A stretch of 64,000 bases of DNA, from the NCBI GenBank assembly GCA_046329495.1, contig JAXLUO010000003.1, positions 310,001-374,000 on the forward strand, in the 5' to 3' direction. Positions 18,120-26,939 of the stretch are shown piece after piece. Both the position numbers and the translations under genes were made by a program. This stretch comes from Bog-950 sp046329495. Lineage in GTDB: Bacteria; Bacteroidota; Bacteroidia; Chitinophagales; LD1. Position 1 is the first letter of the stretch. Every line of letters begins with the position of its first letter. The notes beneath the pieces were generated by a model. That model saw nothing but the letters and a program-made list of their open reading frames with translations, had not been told where the DNA came from and did not search any database.

Positions 18120-20258
18120 TTATTTAGCCAATAAAAGTTTGTGTGTGAATTGTTTTCCGGCGCCGCTAAAGCGCAGAAAATACATACCATTACCATAGCT
18201 GCTCATGTCAATCATCATAACATGATTGCTGATGTTTTGTTCAGCAACTGTTTCGCCAAGGGTATTAGTAACTATTAGCTTAGTATAACTTTGATCAGGA
18301 ATCTGTATTGCTACTATGCCGGAAGTTGGATTTGGATAAACCCTAACAGCGGGTTGTTCAGTTTCCTTGACGCCAAGCGCCTGGTTATTATCAAGGTTAA
18401 TGTTATCCAGATAGAGCGCATTGCCCCAACCGCTAACGTTCTCGAATTTGAAAGTAACGGTGCTTTTGCCTGCAGCAAATGGCAGTGGGGCAGTTACAGT
18501 TTTCCATTCGTTAGGTGCCGGTGTAAAGGCAGCTGTTTGATCGGCAGCAGTTGCCAGCGTACTTCCACTTTGACTCCAGAATCTGGTCCACTTACTACCA
18601 CAATTAAGGCTGTAATAAAGGTTTAAGGTATCAAACAACGATGCACTTTTTTGGGCATAGGCCAAATCGAATTTTAACTGCGGATAAGGCACATTGCTAA
18701 AGTCGTAAGCATCGGTAATTATTGCATCGCGTTTTTTATTAGGGTTACTTGCGTAAGCCGCATTATCGAAAACCACGCTTGTGTTGCTTAAACCATAGGC
18801 GCCGTTCAGAGATGTTTGCCAGGTTAAATCATTATTAGGGTTGTAGATGGTCCAATTTGTTTGCGGGAAGTTCCCTTCAAACGATTCAGTAACCGGCAGT
18901 GAAGCAGCAATGCCCCCATCGCGGGCGAAGAAGGTTCCATCCTTGCTGTCGTTCAGGTTGTAATTATCGGCACCTTGTCCGTTAACATTGGTGAAAGTAA
19001 CATCAATGGTGTTTGCTCCGGCATCTGCAATTTGAGCAGGCATTACAACATCAATAGTAGCCTGCGGCGCAAGCGAACCGTTCCAGGGCTGAATTTGAAC
19101 GCCGTTGCCATTTACCTGATAGTAAAAGGTACCGGAGGTAATTGTGGTTGTACCTTCATTACGCAACGAGAAAACCGGCGTTACGGAAAGTGAACACACC
19201 GTATCAGCGGGGTTAACAATGGCGGCCACGGCTGCATCCAATTCGTAGAAACACTGCGTACTGGCATTTTTTAGGGCACTGCGGGGGTTGTCGAGCACAA
19301 AATTCATACGGCTCACCTGACCCTGTGTAAACATATTACGGCAAGCATCATCGGTATAGTCCATGTAGTTCATAAACATATCGCCGTTTGGTGCCGAACC
19401 GGTACATGACACATGCGGGAAAGAAGGGCAGCCGAAATTCATATCTGCCTGATCGGGTGTATCGCTAATACCATCGTTACCGGCGCCCTGTTCACCGGCA
19501 CATTTGCCACTGTCATCGCCCCATACGTGCTGTAATCCAAACCAATGGCCAACCTCGTGGGTAATTGTTTTGCCCAGGTTATAGCCGGCTAAAAGCGTAC
19601 CTGTAGTGCCTATCGTATTATATCTTGCAACCACACCATCTTTTGTTGTCCCACCAAAAAACGGAAAAGATGAATAAGCCAAAACACCATCAGTAACTAA
19701 TTGTCCGCCCATGCGAACGCTCCATATATTCAGGTAGCGGGTATGGTCCCAAATAGTGGAGGGTTTAAGATAGTTGTCTATGATAGAATCGGAGTTCCAG
19801 GAGGTTTGAGTAAACTGCTCGCGTAATATACCCGTAGTTGGTGTACCATTGGGGTCGAAACGGGCCAGGCAAAAATGGATGTGCGGATTGCCAAGTACAC
19901 CTACAAAAGCAGAAGGTACATTTGCGTTAGCCGGATCAAGTGCATTATAGTCGCGGTTCAGTGCGTCTATTTGCGAAAGCACCTGAGCATCAGTAATATT
20001 TTCACCGGTTCCTATTGCATCGCCGTTGTGGATGATGTGAAATACAATCGGCACATACACGTCCTGTTGAATATCGGTTGCAGCCCTTTGTTCGCCTCCT
20101 TGTTTTAGCTGCAAAAGTGCATTGGCATATTGTTGTGCCAGTTGCGGATCTGCTGCAATTTGTCGTTTAATTATTTCGGTGGTAGCGCACCAATTTTGTT
20201 GTGCTGATACTGTAACAGAAATGATAAATAACAGAAGGGGGAAAAGGGACTTTTTCAT
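18120..20258 (-). CDS. Large secreted M43 metalloprotease with T9SS sorting domain
   Basis: 712 residues from the ATG that gives the signal peptide MKKSLFPLLLFIISVTVSAQ. The M43 domain covers about residues 70-330 with the zinc site HEVGHWFGLQH near residue 238 and the Met turn MNYMDYTDDACRNMF. It is followed by a beta-sandwich region with a CARDB-like segment (FSLRNEGTTTITSGTFYYQV) and a carbohydrate-binding or jelly-roll module (residues about 460-620, ESFEGNFPQTNWTIYNPN). The C-terminal T9SS signal is VRVYPNPTSGIVAIQI ... LGETVAEQ ... GNGMYFLRFSG. It is a paralogue of the smaller M43 protein downstream and upstream partner in the same unit. Substrate unknown; a degradative role on proteins outside the cell is inferred. 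Confidence 0.93.
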   Translation of the reverse strand: MKKSLFPLLLFIISVTVSAQQNWCATTEIIKRQIAADPQLAQQYANALLQLKQGGEQRAATDIQQDVYVPIVFHIIHNGDAIGTGENITDAQVLSQIDALNRDYNALDPANANVPSAFVGVLGNPHIHFCLARFDPNGTPTTGILREQFTQTSWNSDSIIDNYLKPSTIWDHTRYLNIWSVRMGGQLVTDGVLAYSSFPFFGGTTKDGVVARYNTIGTTGTLLAGYNLGKTITHEVGHWFGLQHVWGDDSGKCAGEQGAGNDGISDTPDQADMNFGCPSFPHVSCTGSAPNGDMFMNYMDYTDDACRNMFTQGQVSRMNFVLDNPRSALKNASTQCFYELDAAVAAIVNPADTVCSLSVTPVFSLRNEGTTTITSGTFYYQVNGNGVQIQPWNGSLAPQATIDVVMPAQIADAGANTIDVTFTNVNGQGADNYNLNDSKDGTFFARDGGIAASLPVTESFEGNFPQTNWTIYNPNNDLTWQTSLNGAYGLSNTSVVFDNAAYASNPNKKRDAIITDAYDFSNVPYPQLKFDLAYAQKSASLFDTLNLYYSLNCGSKWTRFWSQSGSTLATAADQTAAFTPAPNEWKTVTAPLPFAAGKSTVTFKFENVSGWGNALYLDNINLDNNQALGVKETEQPAVRVYPNPTSGIVAIQIPDQSYTKLIVTNTLGETVAEQNISNHVMMIDMSSYGNGMYFLRFSGAGKQFTHKLLLAK

Positions 20259-20265
20259 ACGGTTG

Positions 20266-20274
20266 GCAAACATA
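20266..20274 (-). promoter_or_regulatory. Candidate -7 element for the tandem M43 genes
   Basis: Minus-strand TATGTTTGC is a perfect TAnnTTTGC box. It is only 8 bp before the ATG at 20258, implying a very short leader. No clear TTG at -33. Confidence 0.4.
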
Positions 20275-20324
20275 GCCGAATTAGGGACTTTGCATAATGG
20301 ACGCCCGGTAACGTTGATAAATTG

Positions 20325-20708
20325 CTAATTGTAGGTATCGTCGTCCGGTTCATCAAAAAAGGCATCTTCTATGTGGTAAATTTCATGGCCTGCTGAAGTT
20401 ACTGTTACCGAGACGATATCAAACCTAACCGGTGTTTCGGTTTTGCTGTTATCAAACAAATAGGATTCGGCTGCCTGGTGCATAAGTTTGCGCTTTGCCT
20501 TACTCACAAATTCTTCAGGTTGGCCATAGTTGAGGTTTGTGCGGGTTTTAACTTCGGTAAACACGATAAACCTGCCGCATTGCGTTACCAGGTCTACTTC
20601 TGCCCGTTTAAATCTGAAGTTTTTACATAGTAACACATGTCCTTTAGACAACAGATGGGCAAGTGCAACTTCTTCGCCAAACTTTCCTGTTTCGTTATGC
20701 CTCGCCAT
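20325..20708 (-). CDS. yraN: YraN family (UPF0102) putative endonuclease-like protein
   Basis: 127 residues from the ATG giving MARHNETGKFGEEVA, the family start; 26 extra upstream codons cross the terminator of the neighbouring gene and are not used. The GE residues at 9-12, the NFRFKRAEVDLV strand and the FTEVKTRTN motif form the Holliday-junction-resolvase-like PD-(D/E)xK fold: Asp in EVDLV and E-x-K in FTEVKTR. Enzymatic activity has not been established for the family as far as I know. It sits between the large adhesin gene and the M43 unit on the same strand, 61 bp from the M43 ATG side. Confidence 0.93.
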   Translation of the reverse strand: MARHNETGKFGEEVALAHLLSKGHVLLCKNFRFKRAEVDLVTQCGRFIVFTEVKTRTNLNYGQPEEFVSKAKRKLMHQAAESYLFDNSKTETPVRFDIVSVTVTSAGHEIYHIEDAFFDEPDDDTYN

Positions 20709-20735
20709 CTGGTAAATGTAAGGCAATTCATAAAT

Positions 20736-20770
20736 AAAAAGCGCCTTAAAACCAAAAGGTGATAAGGCGC
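20736..20770 (-). terminator. Terminator of the large SprB-repeat gene
   Basis: Stem GCGCCTTA (20741-20748) with TAAGGCGC (20763-20770); on the minus strand followed by TTTTTATTTATG. It lies 22 bp past the stop codon at 20792. Confidence 0.85.
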
Positions 20771-20791
20771 AAAATGCTTGAAACAACCTAT

Positions 20792-23700
20792 TTAGTGGAC
20801 CAGTGTTATACTACCCACTTTTTGAACCTTTTTGTTGTCAAGGAAAGTAATATCAGCGACGTATGTAAATACAGCCGGGTTTTGCAGTATACCTTTGTAG
20901 GTGCCATCCCAACCATTGAACTGGTTATTGCTATCAAATACTTTTATGCCCCAGCGGTTAAAGATCTTAAGGTCAACGGTTTTAATACCTTCTCCATAAA
21001 TCTGGAATACATCGTTATTGCCATCGCCATTTGGCGTAAAGGCGTTGGGTATAAATACAGGAAGGCTGTTTTCAACCAACACATTTATGGTGGCTGTGGC
21101 TACACAGTTTTTGTTATAGGTGATGGTTAAAACAAAATCGGTGCTGCGATTATAAGGAGTAACTAATGGGTTGGGACAATCGATGCAACTTAAACCAAGG
21201 GTTGGACTCCAGTTGTAATTGGTTATGGCAGCGGCACTGTATGGTGTAAAGGTGCTTATCAGTTGCACGCTTTCGCCTAATTGAATAGTAGTATCGTGCG
21301 GTAAAATTTCAGCTATACCTTCAGCAGGTTCCAACACCAAAGCCTGGTGGGTGGTAGTACAACCCCAGTTGTTTATTGCCTGTATCGTATGCTGGCCTGC
21401 AGCGATATTAAAGAAGTCGCCTGCATATTGCAGCGGACCGCCGTCTACACTGAACTGATAAGGCATATTTTGAACGGTGAGGCCCAGGATGTGGATTGCT
21501 CCATCATCGTAAGCAGTGCCATAGCAGGAGGTAGAATCGGTAGTAATGGTAAACAAATCCGGAATGGCATCTACCACGGTACCCTGAATAGTGTTGGTGC
21601 AGCCATTATTATCTGAGAAAATAATACTGTAATCGCCCGGAGCAAGATCGTATACTACACCGTTAACAGGGAAGAAGAAGTTAGCAAAGTCCTGTGTTAC
21701 GGAAAAACTATATGGAGGTGTACCTCCTGTCATACTTGCGCTTAAAGTTCCATCGTTTTGACCCTGGCATTTTACCGGTGTGCTTATTACGATGGCAGTA
21801 AGGTTTGTAGGCTCGTTAACGTTTGCGGCACCTGTAGCTGAGCAATTGCGGCTATCCGTAATGGTTACACTATAAAAACCAGCTATAAGACCCGTGGCAG
21901 TGGCTGTTGTATCGCCACTGCTCCATAAATAGGTATAAGGTGGCGTACCCCCCTGCACGTTGGCACTAATGCTGCCATTGGGTGCATTAAAACAAAGTGC
22001 ATCGGTAGGTGTTGGGTTAAGCTGAAGGGCGGGGGGAGATGTAATAGTTAAAGTTGTGGAAGCACTGCAACCATTGGCATCGGTAACAATTACTGTATAG
22101 GTATTTGCTGCCAAACCTGTTTGCGGATTAGGCCCTGCCACACCATTCCAGGTGTATGTAAAGCTTCCTGTTCCGCCGGCCGGATTTACCTGGGCTGTGC
22201 CATCGGTGTTACCGGCGCAAGTAACATTAGTTACTGTAGATGCACCGAAAACAATTGCTGATGGTTGAGTTATACTATAGTTTGCGCTAACCGAACAGTT
22301 ATTTGCATCGTAAGCTGTTACAATGTAAGTTCCTGCTGCAAGATTGCTGATTGTTTGTGTACTGCCACTTGGCGACCAGTTGTAGGTGTAAGCGCCGGTT
22401 CCACCGTTAGGGTTTGCCGTAATAGATCCGGTTGCGCCGCCATTACATTGCAGGTTAACTATTGTTGGCGCACCCAAGGCAATTGCCGTAGCCGGCTCAG
22501 TAATCTGGTATTGCGCTGTAGCTGAACACGAATTGGCATCGGAAACAGTTACGGTGTAGGTAGCGGCCGTTAAATTATTAACTGTTTGGGTACTACCGGC
22601 CGAAGATGGGTTCCATGTATAACCGTAATTACCTGTGCCACCCGCAGGATTTACTGTAATGCTGCCGGTTGCTCCGCCAAAGCACGCCACGTTGGTAATG
22701 TTAGGCGCATTAAGTGTAAGGGCCGCCGGCTGCGTTAGGGTATAGGTGGCAGTTTGTGTACAACTGGTATTGTCGGTAACAGTAACGTTGTATGTTCCTG
22801 CGGGAACATTCAACAGGTCCTCGGTGGTATAGGCATTGTTGTTCCAGTTGTAAGTAAAGCCCGGCAGACCGTTGGTAACGGTTATGTTTATGGCCCCATC
22901 GCTGTTGCCGTTACACTGCACATTCGTAACCGTACCGTTAATTTGTATTTGCGCCGGTTGATTTACTGTGTAACTGGCAGTGGCTGTACAAAGGCTATCG
23001 TCAGTTACGGTTAATTGGTAAGCCTGGGCCGTAAGGCCTGATGCAGTTTGGTTGGTTCCACCTCCATTATTCCACAAATAGGTATAGGGCGAAGCACCAC
23101 CATTAGGGTTAGCGGTTATGCTGCCGTTATTTCCTCCATAGCAACTAACGTTGGTAATAGCAGGTGCGCCTAACGTTAAGCCGCTGGCTGGTTGATTAAG
23201 TGTTTTAGACACTGTTGCTGTGCAACCTTTGCTATCGGTTACTGTAACGCCATATGTAGCGGCAGTTAATGAAGTAGCATTGGCTGTTGTTTGCGATGCG
23301 TTAGGGCTCCACTGATACACGTAGCCCGGTGCACCAGGTGTGCCGCCTGCTGCAGTAACGTTTATAAAGCCATCGTTGCCATTAAAACAGCGGACGTCCT
23401 TAAATGCGCTAACTGTAAGTGTTAGCAGTGGAGGTTGATTAATGGTGAAACTACCGGTTACGCTACAGTTGTTACCATCCTTTACCGTAACGGTGTAATT
23501 ACCCTGGGCAAGACCGGTATTGCTGTTTGTGCTTGGTGTAGGTGCATTGCTCCAGGTATATGTATATCCCGAACCTGAACCGCCAGCCGGGGTAAGCACA
23601 ATGCTGCCGGTAGTGCCGCCATTACAGCTAACATCGGTAACAACCTGGGTAAAGCTAACTGCCGTAGGCTGCGTAAGCGTAATGGTGTCTTTGCCTATAC

Positions 23701-26668
23701 AACCTAAGGCATCGGTTATTGTAAGATAGTACGTACCTGCAGCAAGGTTCTGGGCAGAGTCTACGTTGCCCGTAGCTGCATTTGCACTCCACGTAAAGGT
23801 GTAAGGGGGATTACCAACCGGTACTACTTTTATTTTTCCGTTTGTTCCTCCGTTACAAGTTATGTTGCTTACCGTGTGCGATAATGTAAGGCTGCCTTGC
23901 GTAATCAGCACAGTATCATACACGGTGCAAAGCCCACCGGTCATGCTAACTACATAGGTGGTTGTTCCCGTAGGATTTACAGTTTGGGGATTATTGCTGC
24001 CCACAAGGGTTCCTGAAGGCATGGAACGCCATTGGTATTGGAATGTATTACCCGGTTGCGGAGTGCCTGTTGGTGTGGCCGTTAACTGCACAGGATTACC
24101 GGCGCAGAAGGTAGCATCGGGGCCCGCATTTACTTTAACACTGGTATCAATGGTTACGGTAACCACGTCGCTACCCGAGCAAGTGCCGTTAGAAACGTTT
24201 ACGGTATAGTTTTGGGTACTGTAAGGTGCTGCAGTTGGATTTTTAATGGAAGCATTAGATACGCCGTTTACACCGGTAGAAGGGGTCCAGGTGATGGCGA
24301 AGCTGTTGTAATCGGGCTTGCAATAGCGCAATACCATTTTAGGACGTTCGTTTGTTACCGTTGCAGTTGGCACGATTGAACACTGATCGGTATTGGCCCG
24401 GCTGAAAATGCACATGTTGGGCGAGTTAGTATAGATAACCTTGTTGTTAAGGTTACCGTTGGTACCAGCACTGTAGAAACAAATTTCAACCACAATGTTT
24501 GATTGTCCATCCCAATCATACAAGCTATCCAGTGAATGCAGGATAGGACCTGTATAATTCAGTGGCACAGAAACTGTTTTAGGTAGGAACACTGTTTTTA
24601 AGCCTGTTTGCCAGGTGCTCAAACTTGTGGCGCTGGTACAGCCCATCTTGATAGTAAAGTTTTGCTGGCCAGCGGTGCTGTTAAATACGCCTACAATCCA
24701 GCCCAGCTGGCTGATGGTAGAACCGCTGGTGCCCATAGCAGCCTGTAGTTCTGCTGCTGTATACAGCATTTGCATGCGTATACTCTTATTGAAATTTCCG
24801 TAGGTGGTTACGTTGTTAGTAGGTGTACCTGCTGCGATGTTGTAACCTGTACCTGCCGAATCGATGGAATAGATGCCTGTACAACCATAGTAGTTTATGC
24901 CACAATTTTTAGGCGTAGCAGTAAAGTCTAATTGAACTTGCTGTCCGGGGCAAATAGTAGACGGGGTAACAGAAGCAGTTACCGGCGGGCCTGTACCACT
25001 AACGGTAACCACTACATTATCCGACAGCGTACAGCCGCCGGCATCGGTAACCGAAAGCGTGTAGGTGGTTGTATATTGCGGACTTGCTGTAGGAGTTGCT
25101 GTATTGGCTCCTGTAAGGGTTGCTGTTGGTGTCCAGCTATAGGTATAGGTGCCGGCAGGGTTAACTGTGCCGTTTAGTTGTGTGGTTTGATTGGCACAGA
25201 TGGTAACATCTGTACCGGCATTCACAGAGAATGAGGCAGGGATTACGGTAACGGTGCCGCTTGCGCTTGCCGAGCAGCCAATTGTATTTGTGTATGTAAC
25301 CGTATAGGATGTAGTACCAGCCGGACTAACCGAAATGCTACCGGTAGTTGCGCCGGTGTTCCAGGCATAAGTTCCGCCAGTAGGGCTAACCGTAGCGGTA
25401 AGTGTGGCTGCTGCAGCTGCACATATGCTTGGTGAATTAACCGAGACGGTTGGATTAGGCGTAATTTGAACAGATTGAGAACTTACATCGGTACAACCAT
25501 TACCCGCGGTTACTACAAGCGAAATGATATAGGTGCCCGGTGTATTGTAGGTATGTGCCGGCGGACTCTGAAGATTTGAGGTAGTACCATCGCCAAAATT
25601 CCAGGCGTACGACGCGGCACCAACACTATTGTTTGTGATATTAACGGTACCACTGCTGCCGCAAATGGTGGATGGTGTTGCTGTAAAACTTGAGGTAGGC
25701 GCCATGCCGAAGGTGCTACCGTTCCAGTTGAAGTTCCATCCGGAGCCATTGGCGCTGAAATTATCGATAAGAATAGCGTAGGTATGCCCGGCTACAAGTG
25801 TAGCTGGAGGGCAAGTTTCACCCGGGGCACCTGCGGCTCCGCTGGTAGGGCAGTTGGTAGTGCTGCTTGAAGACATACCAATGGGCGAAGAAGTTTGGTT
25901 GGCATAGTTGTAATTGCACCGGATAGTGTTGCTATTGAGGTTGGCTGTACTGCAGCCGTTGGTAATGTCAAACAATGCCCAGTCTAACTCGGTGGTGGCG
26001 CCTGTAGGGGTGCAGCTCCATTGAAGTGAGCCGGCAGTGCCCACTGAAAAAGAATACCAGACAGAGCTAAATGCACCAAACGAAAAACAAGTAGGATCGT
26101 AAACGCCCGTACCAACAGGTCCGGCGGGTAGGTTAAATGCGCTCATGTCGCACACCTGCGTAGCTGTTGCACAGGTTGTGCCCGGGGCCGGAGGGGGTGT
26201 TCCTGAGGTTACACAAACCTGAAAATTTCCATCGCCATTGAATGCACTTACTTCGATAAAGAACTGTGTTCCGGGAGTAGTAGTTTGGTTAACCGTTACT
26301 GTTCCACCGTTGGTAGCGGATACCTGACAATAAGTTCCTATACCCGTTAAATTACCGCAATTACCTGTATATACTGCTATGCCAAGGCGTTGTGCTGCCG
26401 GGCTGCCGGTAGGGGTGATGGTAATGGTATTGGTCGTTCCGTTTGATACAAAGGTGTACCAAACATCATTGGTCCAGTTTGTAAAACCGCAGGTTGCCGA
26501 AGCCCAGTTTGTGCTGGTGGCTCCTATATTGTTCCCGTTTACACATGCATTACCGGTAGAGGGAATGGTGATAGGCGTGGCATTGGCGCAGTCATCGTTC
26601 AGGGGTTGGGCCTGCAAACCGGCAACAATGGCAATGGAAAACAGAAATGTAAAAACGTGCTTGTTCAT
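20792..26668 (-). CDS. Giant SprB-repeat surface protein with T9SS type B sorting domain
   Basis: 1958 residues from the ATG giving the signal peptide MNKHVFTFLFSIAIVAGLQA; the frame is open 74 codons further but crosses the intergenic region. Order: an N-terminal region with two beta-jelly-roll-like repeats (PLNDDCANATPITI, residues 20-320), a PKD domain (WNFGDGTTSNLQSPPAHTYN), Ig-like domains (residues about 410-560), a unique region with a DUF-like bulb (residues 565-790), another Ig-like domain, and about eleven SprB repeats of 75-80 residues (about residues 920-1785) with the pattern NVxCxGGxxGSI ... GTYxVTVTDxxxC. The C terminus is the gliding-motility-associated CHU_C domain, starting PNAFTPNGDGNNDVFQI, used as a type B sorting signal. 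SprB-like proteins are mobile adhesins of gliding Bacteroidota; here that is inferred. Confidence 0.94.
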   Translation of the reverse strand: MNKHVFTFLFSIAIVAGLQAQPLNDDCANATPITIPSTGNACVNGNNIGATSTNWASATCGFTNWTNDVWYTFVSNGTTNTITITPTGSPAAQRLGIAVYTGNCGNLTGIGTYCQVSATNGGTVTVNQTTTPGTQFFIEVSAFNGDGNFQVCVTSGTPPPAPGTTCATATQVCDMSAFNLPAGPVGTGVYDPTCFSFGAFSSVWYSFSVGTAGSLQWSCTPTGATTELDWALFDITNGCSTANLNSNTIRCNYNYANQTSSPIGMSSSSTTNCPTSGAAGAPGETCPPATLVAGHTYAILIDNFSANGSGWNFNWNGSTFGMAPTSSFTATPSTICGSSGTVNITNNSVGAASYAWNFGDGTTSNLQSPPAHTYNTPGTYIISLVVTAGNGCTDVSSQSVQITPNPTVSVNSPSICAAAAATLTATVSPTGGTYAWNTGATTGSISVSPAGTTSYTVTYTNTIGCSASASGTVTVIPASFSVNAGTDVTICANQTTQLNGTVNPAGTYTYSWTPTATLTGANTATPTASPQYTTTYTLSVTDAGGCTLSDNVVVTVSGTGPPVTASVTPSTICPGQQVQLDFTATPKNCGINYYGCTGIYSIDSAGTGYNIAAGTPTNNVTTYGNFNKSIRMQMLYTAAELQAAMGTSGSTISQLGWIVGVFNSTAGQQNFTIKMGCTSATSLSTWQTGLKTVFLPKTVSVPLNYTGPILHSLDSLYDWDGQSNIVVEICFYSAGTNGNLNNKVIYTNSPNMCIFSRANTDQCSIVPTATVTNERPKMVLRYCKPDYNSFAITWTPSTGVNGVSNASIKNPTAAPYSTQNYTVNVSNGTCSGSDVVTVTIDTSVKVNAGPDATFCAGNPVQLTATPTGTPQPGNTFQYQWRSMPSGTLVGSNNPQTVNPTGTTTYVVSMTGGLCTVYDTVLITQGSLTLSHTVSNITCNGGTNGKIKVVPVGNPPYTFTWSANAATGNVDSAQNLAAGTYYLTITDALGCIGKDTITLTQPTAVSFTQVVTDVSCNGGTTGSIVLTPAGGSGSGYTYTWSNAPTPSTNSNTGLAQGNYTVTVKDGNNCSVTGSFTINQPPLLTLTVSAFKDVRCFNGNDGFINVTAAGGTPGAPGYVYQWSPNASQTTANATSLTAATYGVTVTDSKGCTATVSKTLNQPASGLTLGAPAITNVSCYGGNNGSITANPNGGASPYTYLWNNGGGTNQTASGLTAQAYQLTVTDDSLCTATASYTVNQPAQIQINGTVTNVQCNGNSDGAINITVTNGLPGFTYNWNNNAYTTEDLLNVPAGTYNVTVTDNTSCTQTATYTLTQPAALTLNAPNITNVACFGGATGSITVNPAGGTGNYGYTWNPSSAGSTQTVNNLTAATYTVTVSDANSCSATAQYQITEPATAIALGAPTIVNLQCNGGATGSITANPNGGTGAYTYNWSPSGSTQTISNLAAGTYIVTAYDANNCSVSANYSITQPSAIVFGASTVTNVTCAGNTDGTAQVNPAGGTGSFTYTWNGVAGPNPQTGLAANTYTVIVTDANGCSASTTLTITSPPALQLNPTPTDALCFNAPNGSISANVQGGTPPYTYLWSSGDTTATATGLIAGFYSVTITDSRNCSATGAANVNEPTNLTAIVISTPVKCQGQNDGTLSASMTGGTPPYSFSVTQDFANFFFPVNGVVYDLAPGDYSIIFSDNNGCTNTIQGTVVDAIPDLFTITTDSTSCYGTAYDDGAIHILGLTVQNMPYQFSVDGGPLQYAGDFFNIAAGQHTIQAINNWGCTTTHQALVLEPAEGIAEILPHDTTIQLGESVQLISTFTPYSAAAITNYNWSPTLGLSCIDCPNPLVTPYNRSTDFVLTITYNKNCVATATINVLVENSLPVFIPNAFTPNGDGNNDVFQIYGEGIKTVDLKIFNRWGIKVFDSNNQFNGWDGTYKGILQNPAVFTYVADITFLDNKKVQKVGSITLVH
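21315..23895 (-). repeat. Block of about eleven SprB-type coding repeats
   Basis: Degenerate tandem repeats of about 225-240 bp inside the giant gene. Each encodes a module with two cysteines: one after the first strand (NVSCYGG, NVQCNGN, NVACFGG, NLQCNGG), one near the end (DDSLCTA, DNTSCTQ, DANSCSA). The copies are diverged at DNA level, so they are an old expansion. Confidence 0.85.
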
Positions 26669-26879
26669 GGGGGAAATTAGAGCGACTAAATTAAACTTAG
26701 TAACGACTTTAATGAGAAAAATTAAATAACCGAAAGCAAGACCCAATAACACGGCAAAGTGTTGCATGTCAGTTGATCCTGCGCTCATTAAGTTGTCCAC
26801 TAAAAGTAGTGAAATTTGCCGGCTTCTCCAATCAGGTAAATGGCACCCGGGGGGCAGTTGCAAGTGTTTATACTGCAAT

Positions 26880-26910
26880 TTGGTGTTCACAATAAATGGT
26901 TTAGGTTTGC
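26880..26910 (+). promoter_or_regulatory. Promoter of icd
   Basis: TTG at 26880-26882, 19-bp spacer, then TAGGTTTGC at 26902-26910: a full match to the Bacteroidota consensus TTG-N19-TAnnTTTG. Transcription would begin near 26915, giving a leader of about 25 nt before the ATG. Confidence 0.75.
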
Positions 26911-26939
26911 CAAACTCTTAAAACCAAAACAATAGCTAT

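Noticed and set aside
26841..26862. TGGCAC followed by TTGCA upstream of icd
   Set aside because: Spacing between the two halves is 6 bp too long for a sigma-54 promoter; a normal Bacteroidota promoter lies just downstream.
26669..26890. 74-codon N-terminal extension of the giant SprB-repeat protein
   Set aside because: No signal peptide; the ATG at 26668 has one, and the extension covers the intergenic region and part of the icd promoter.
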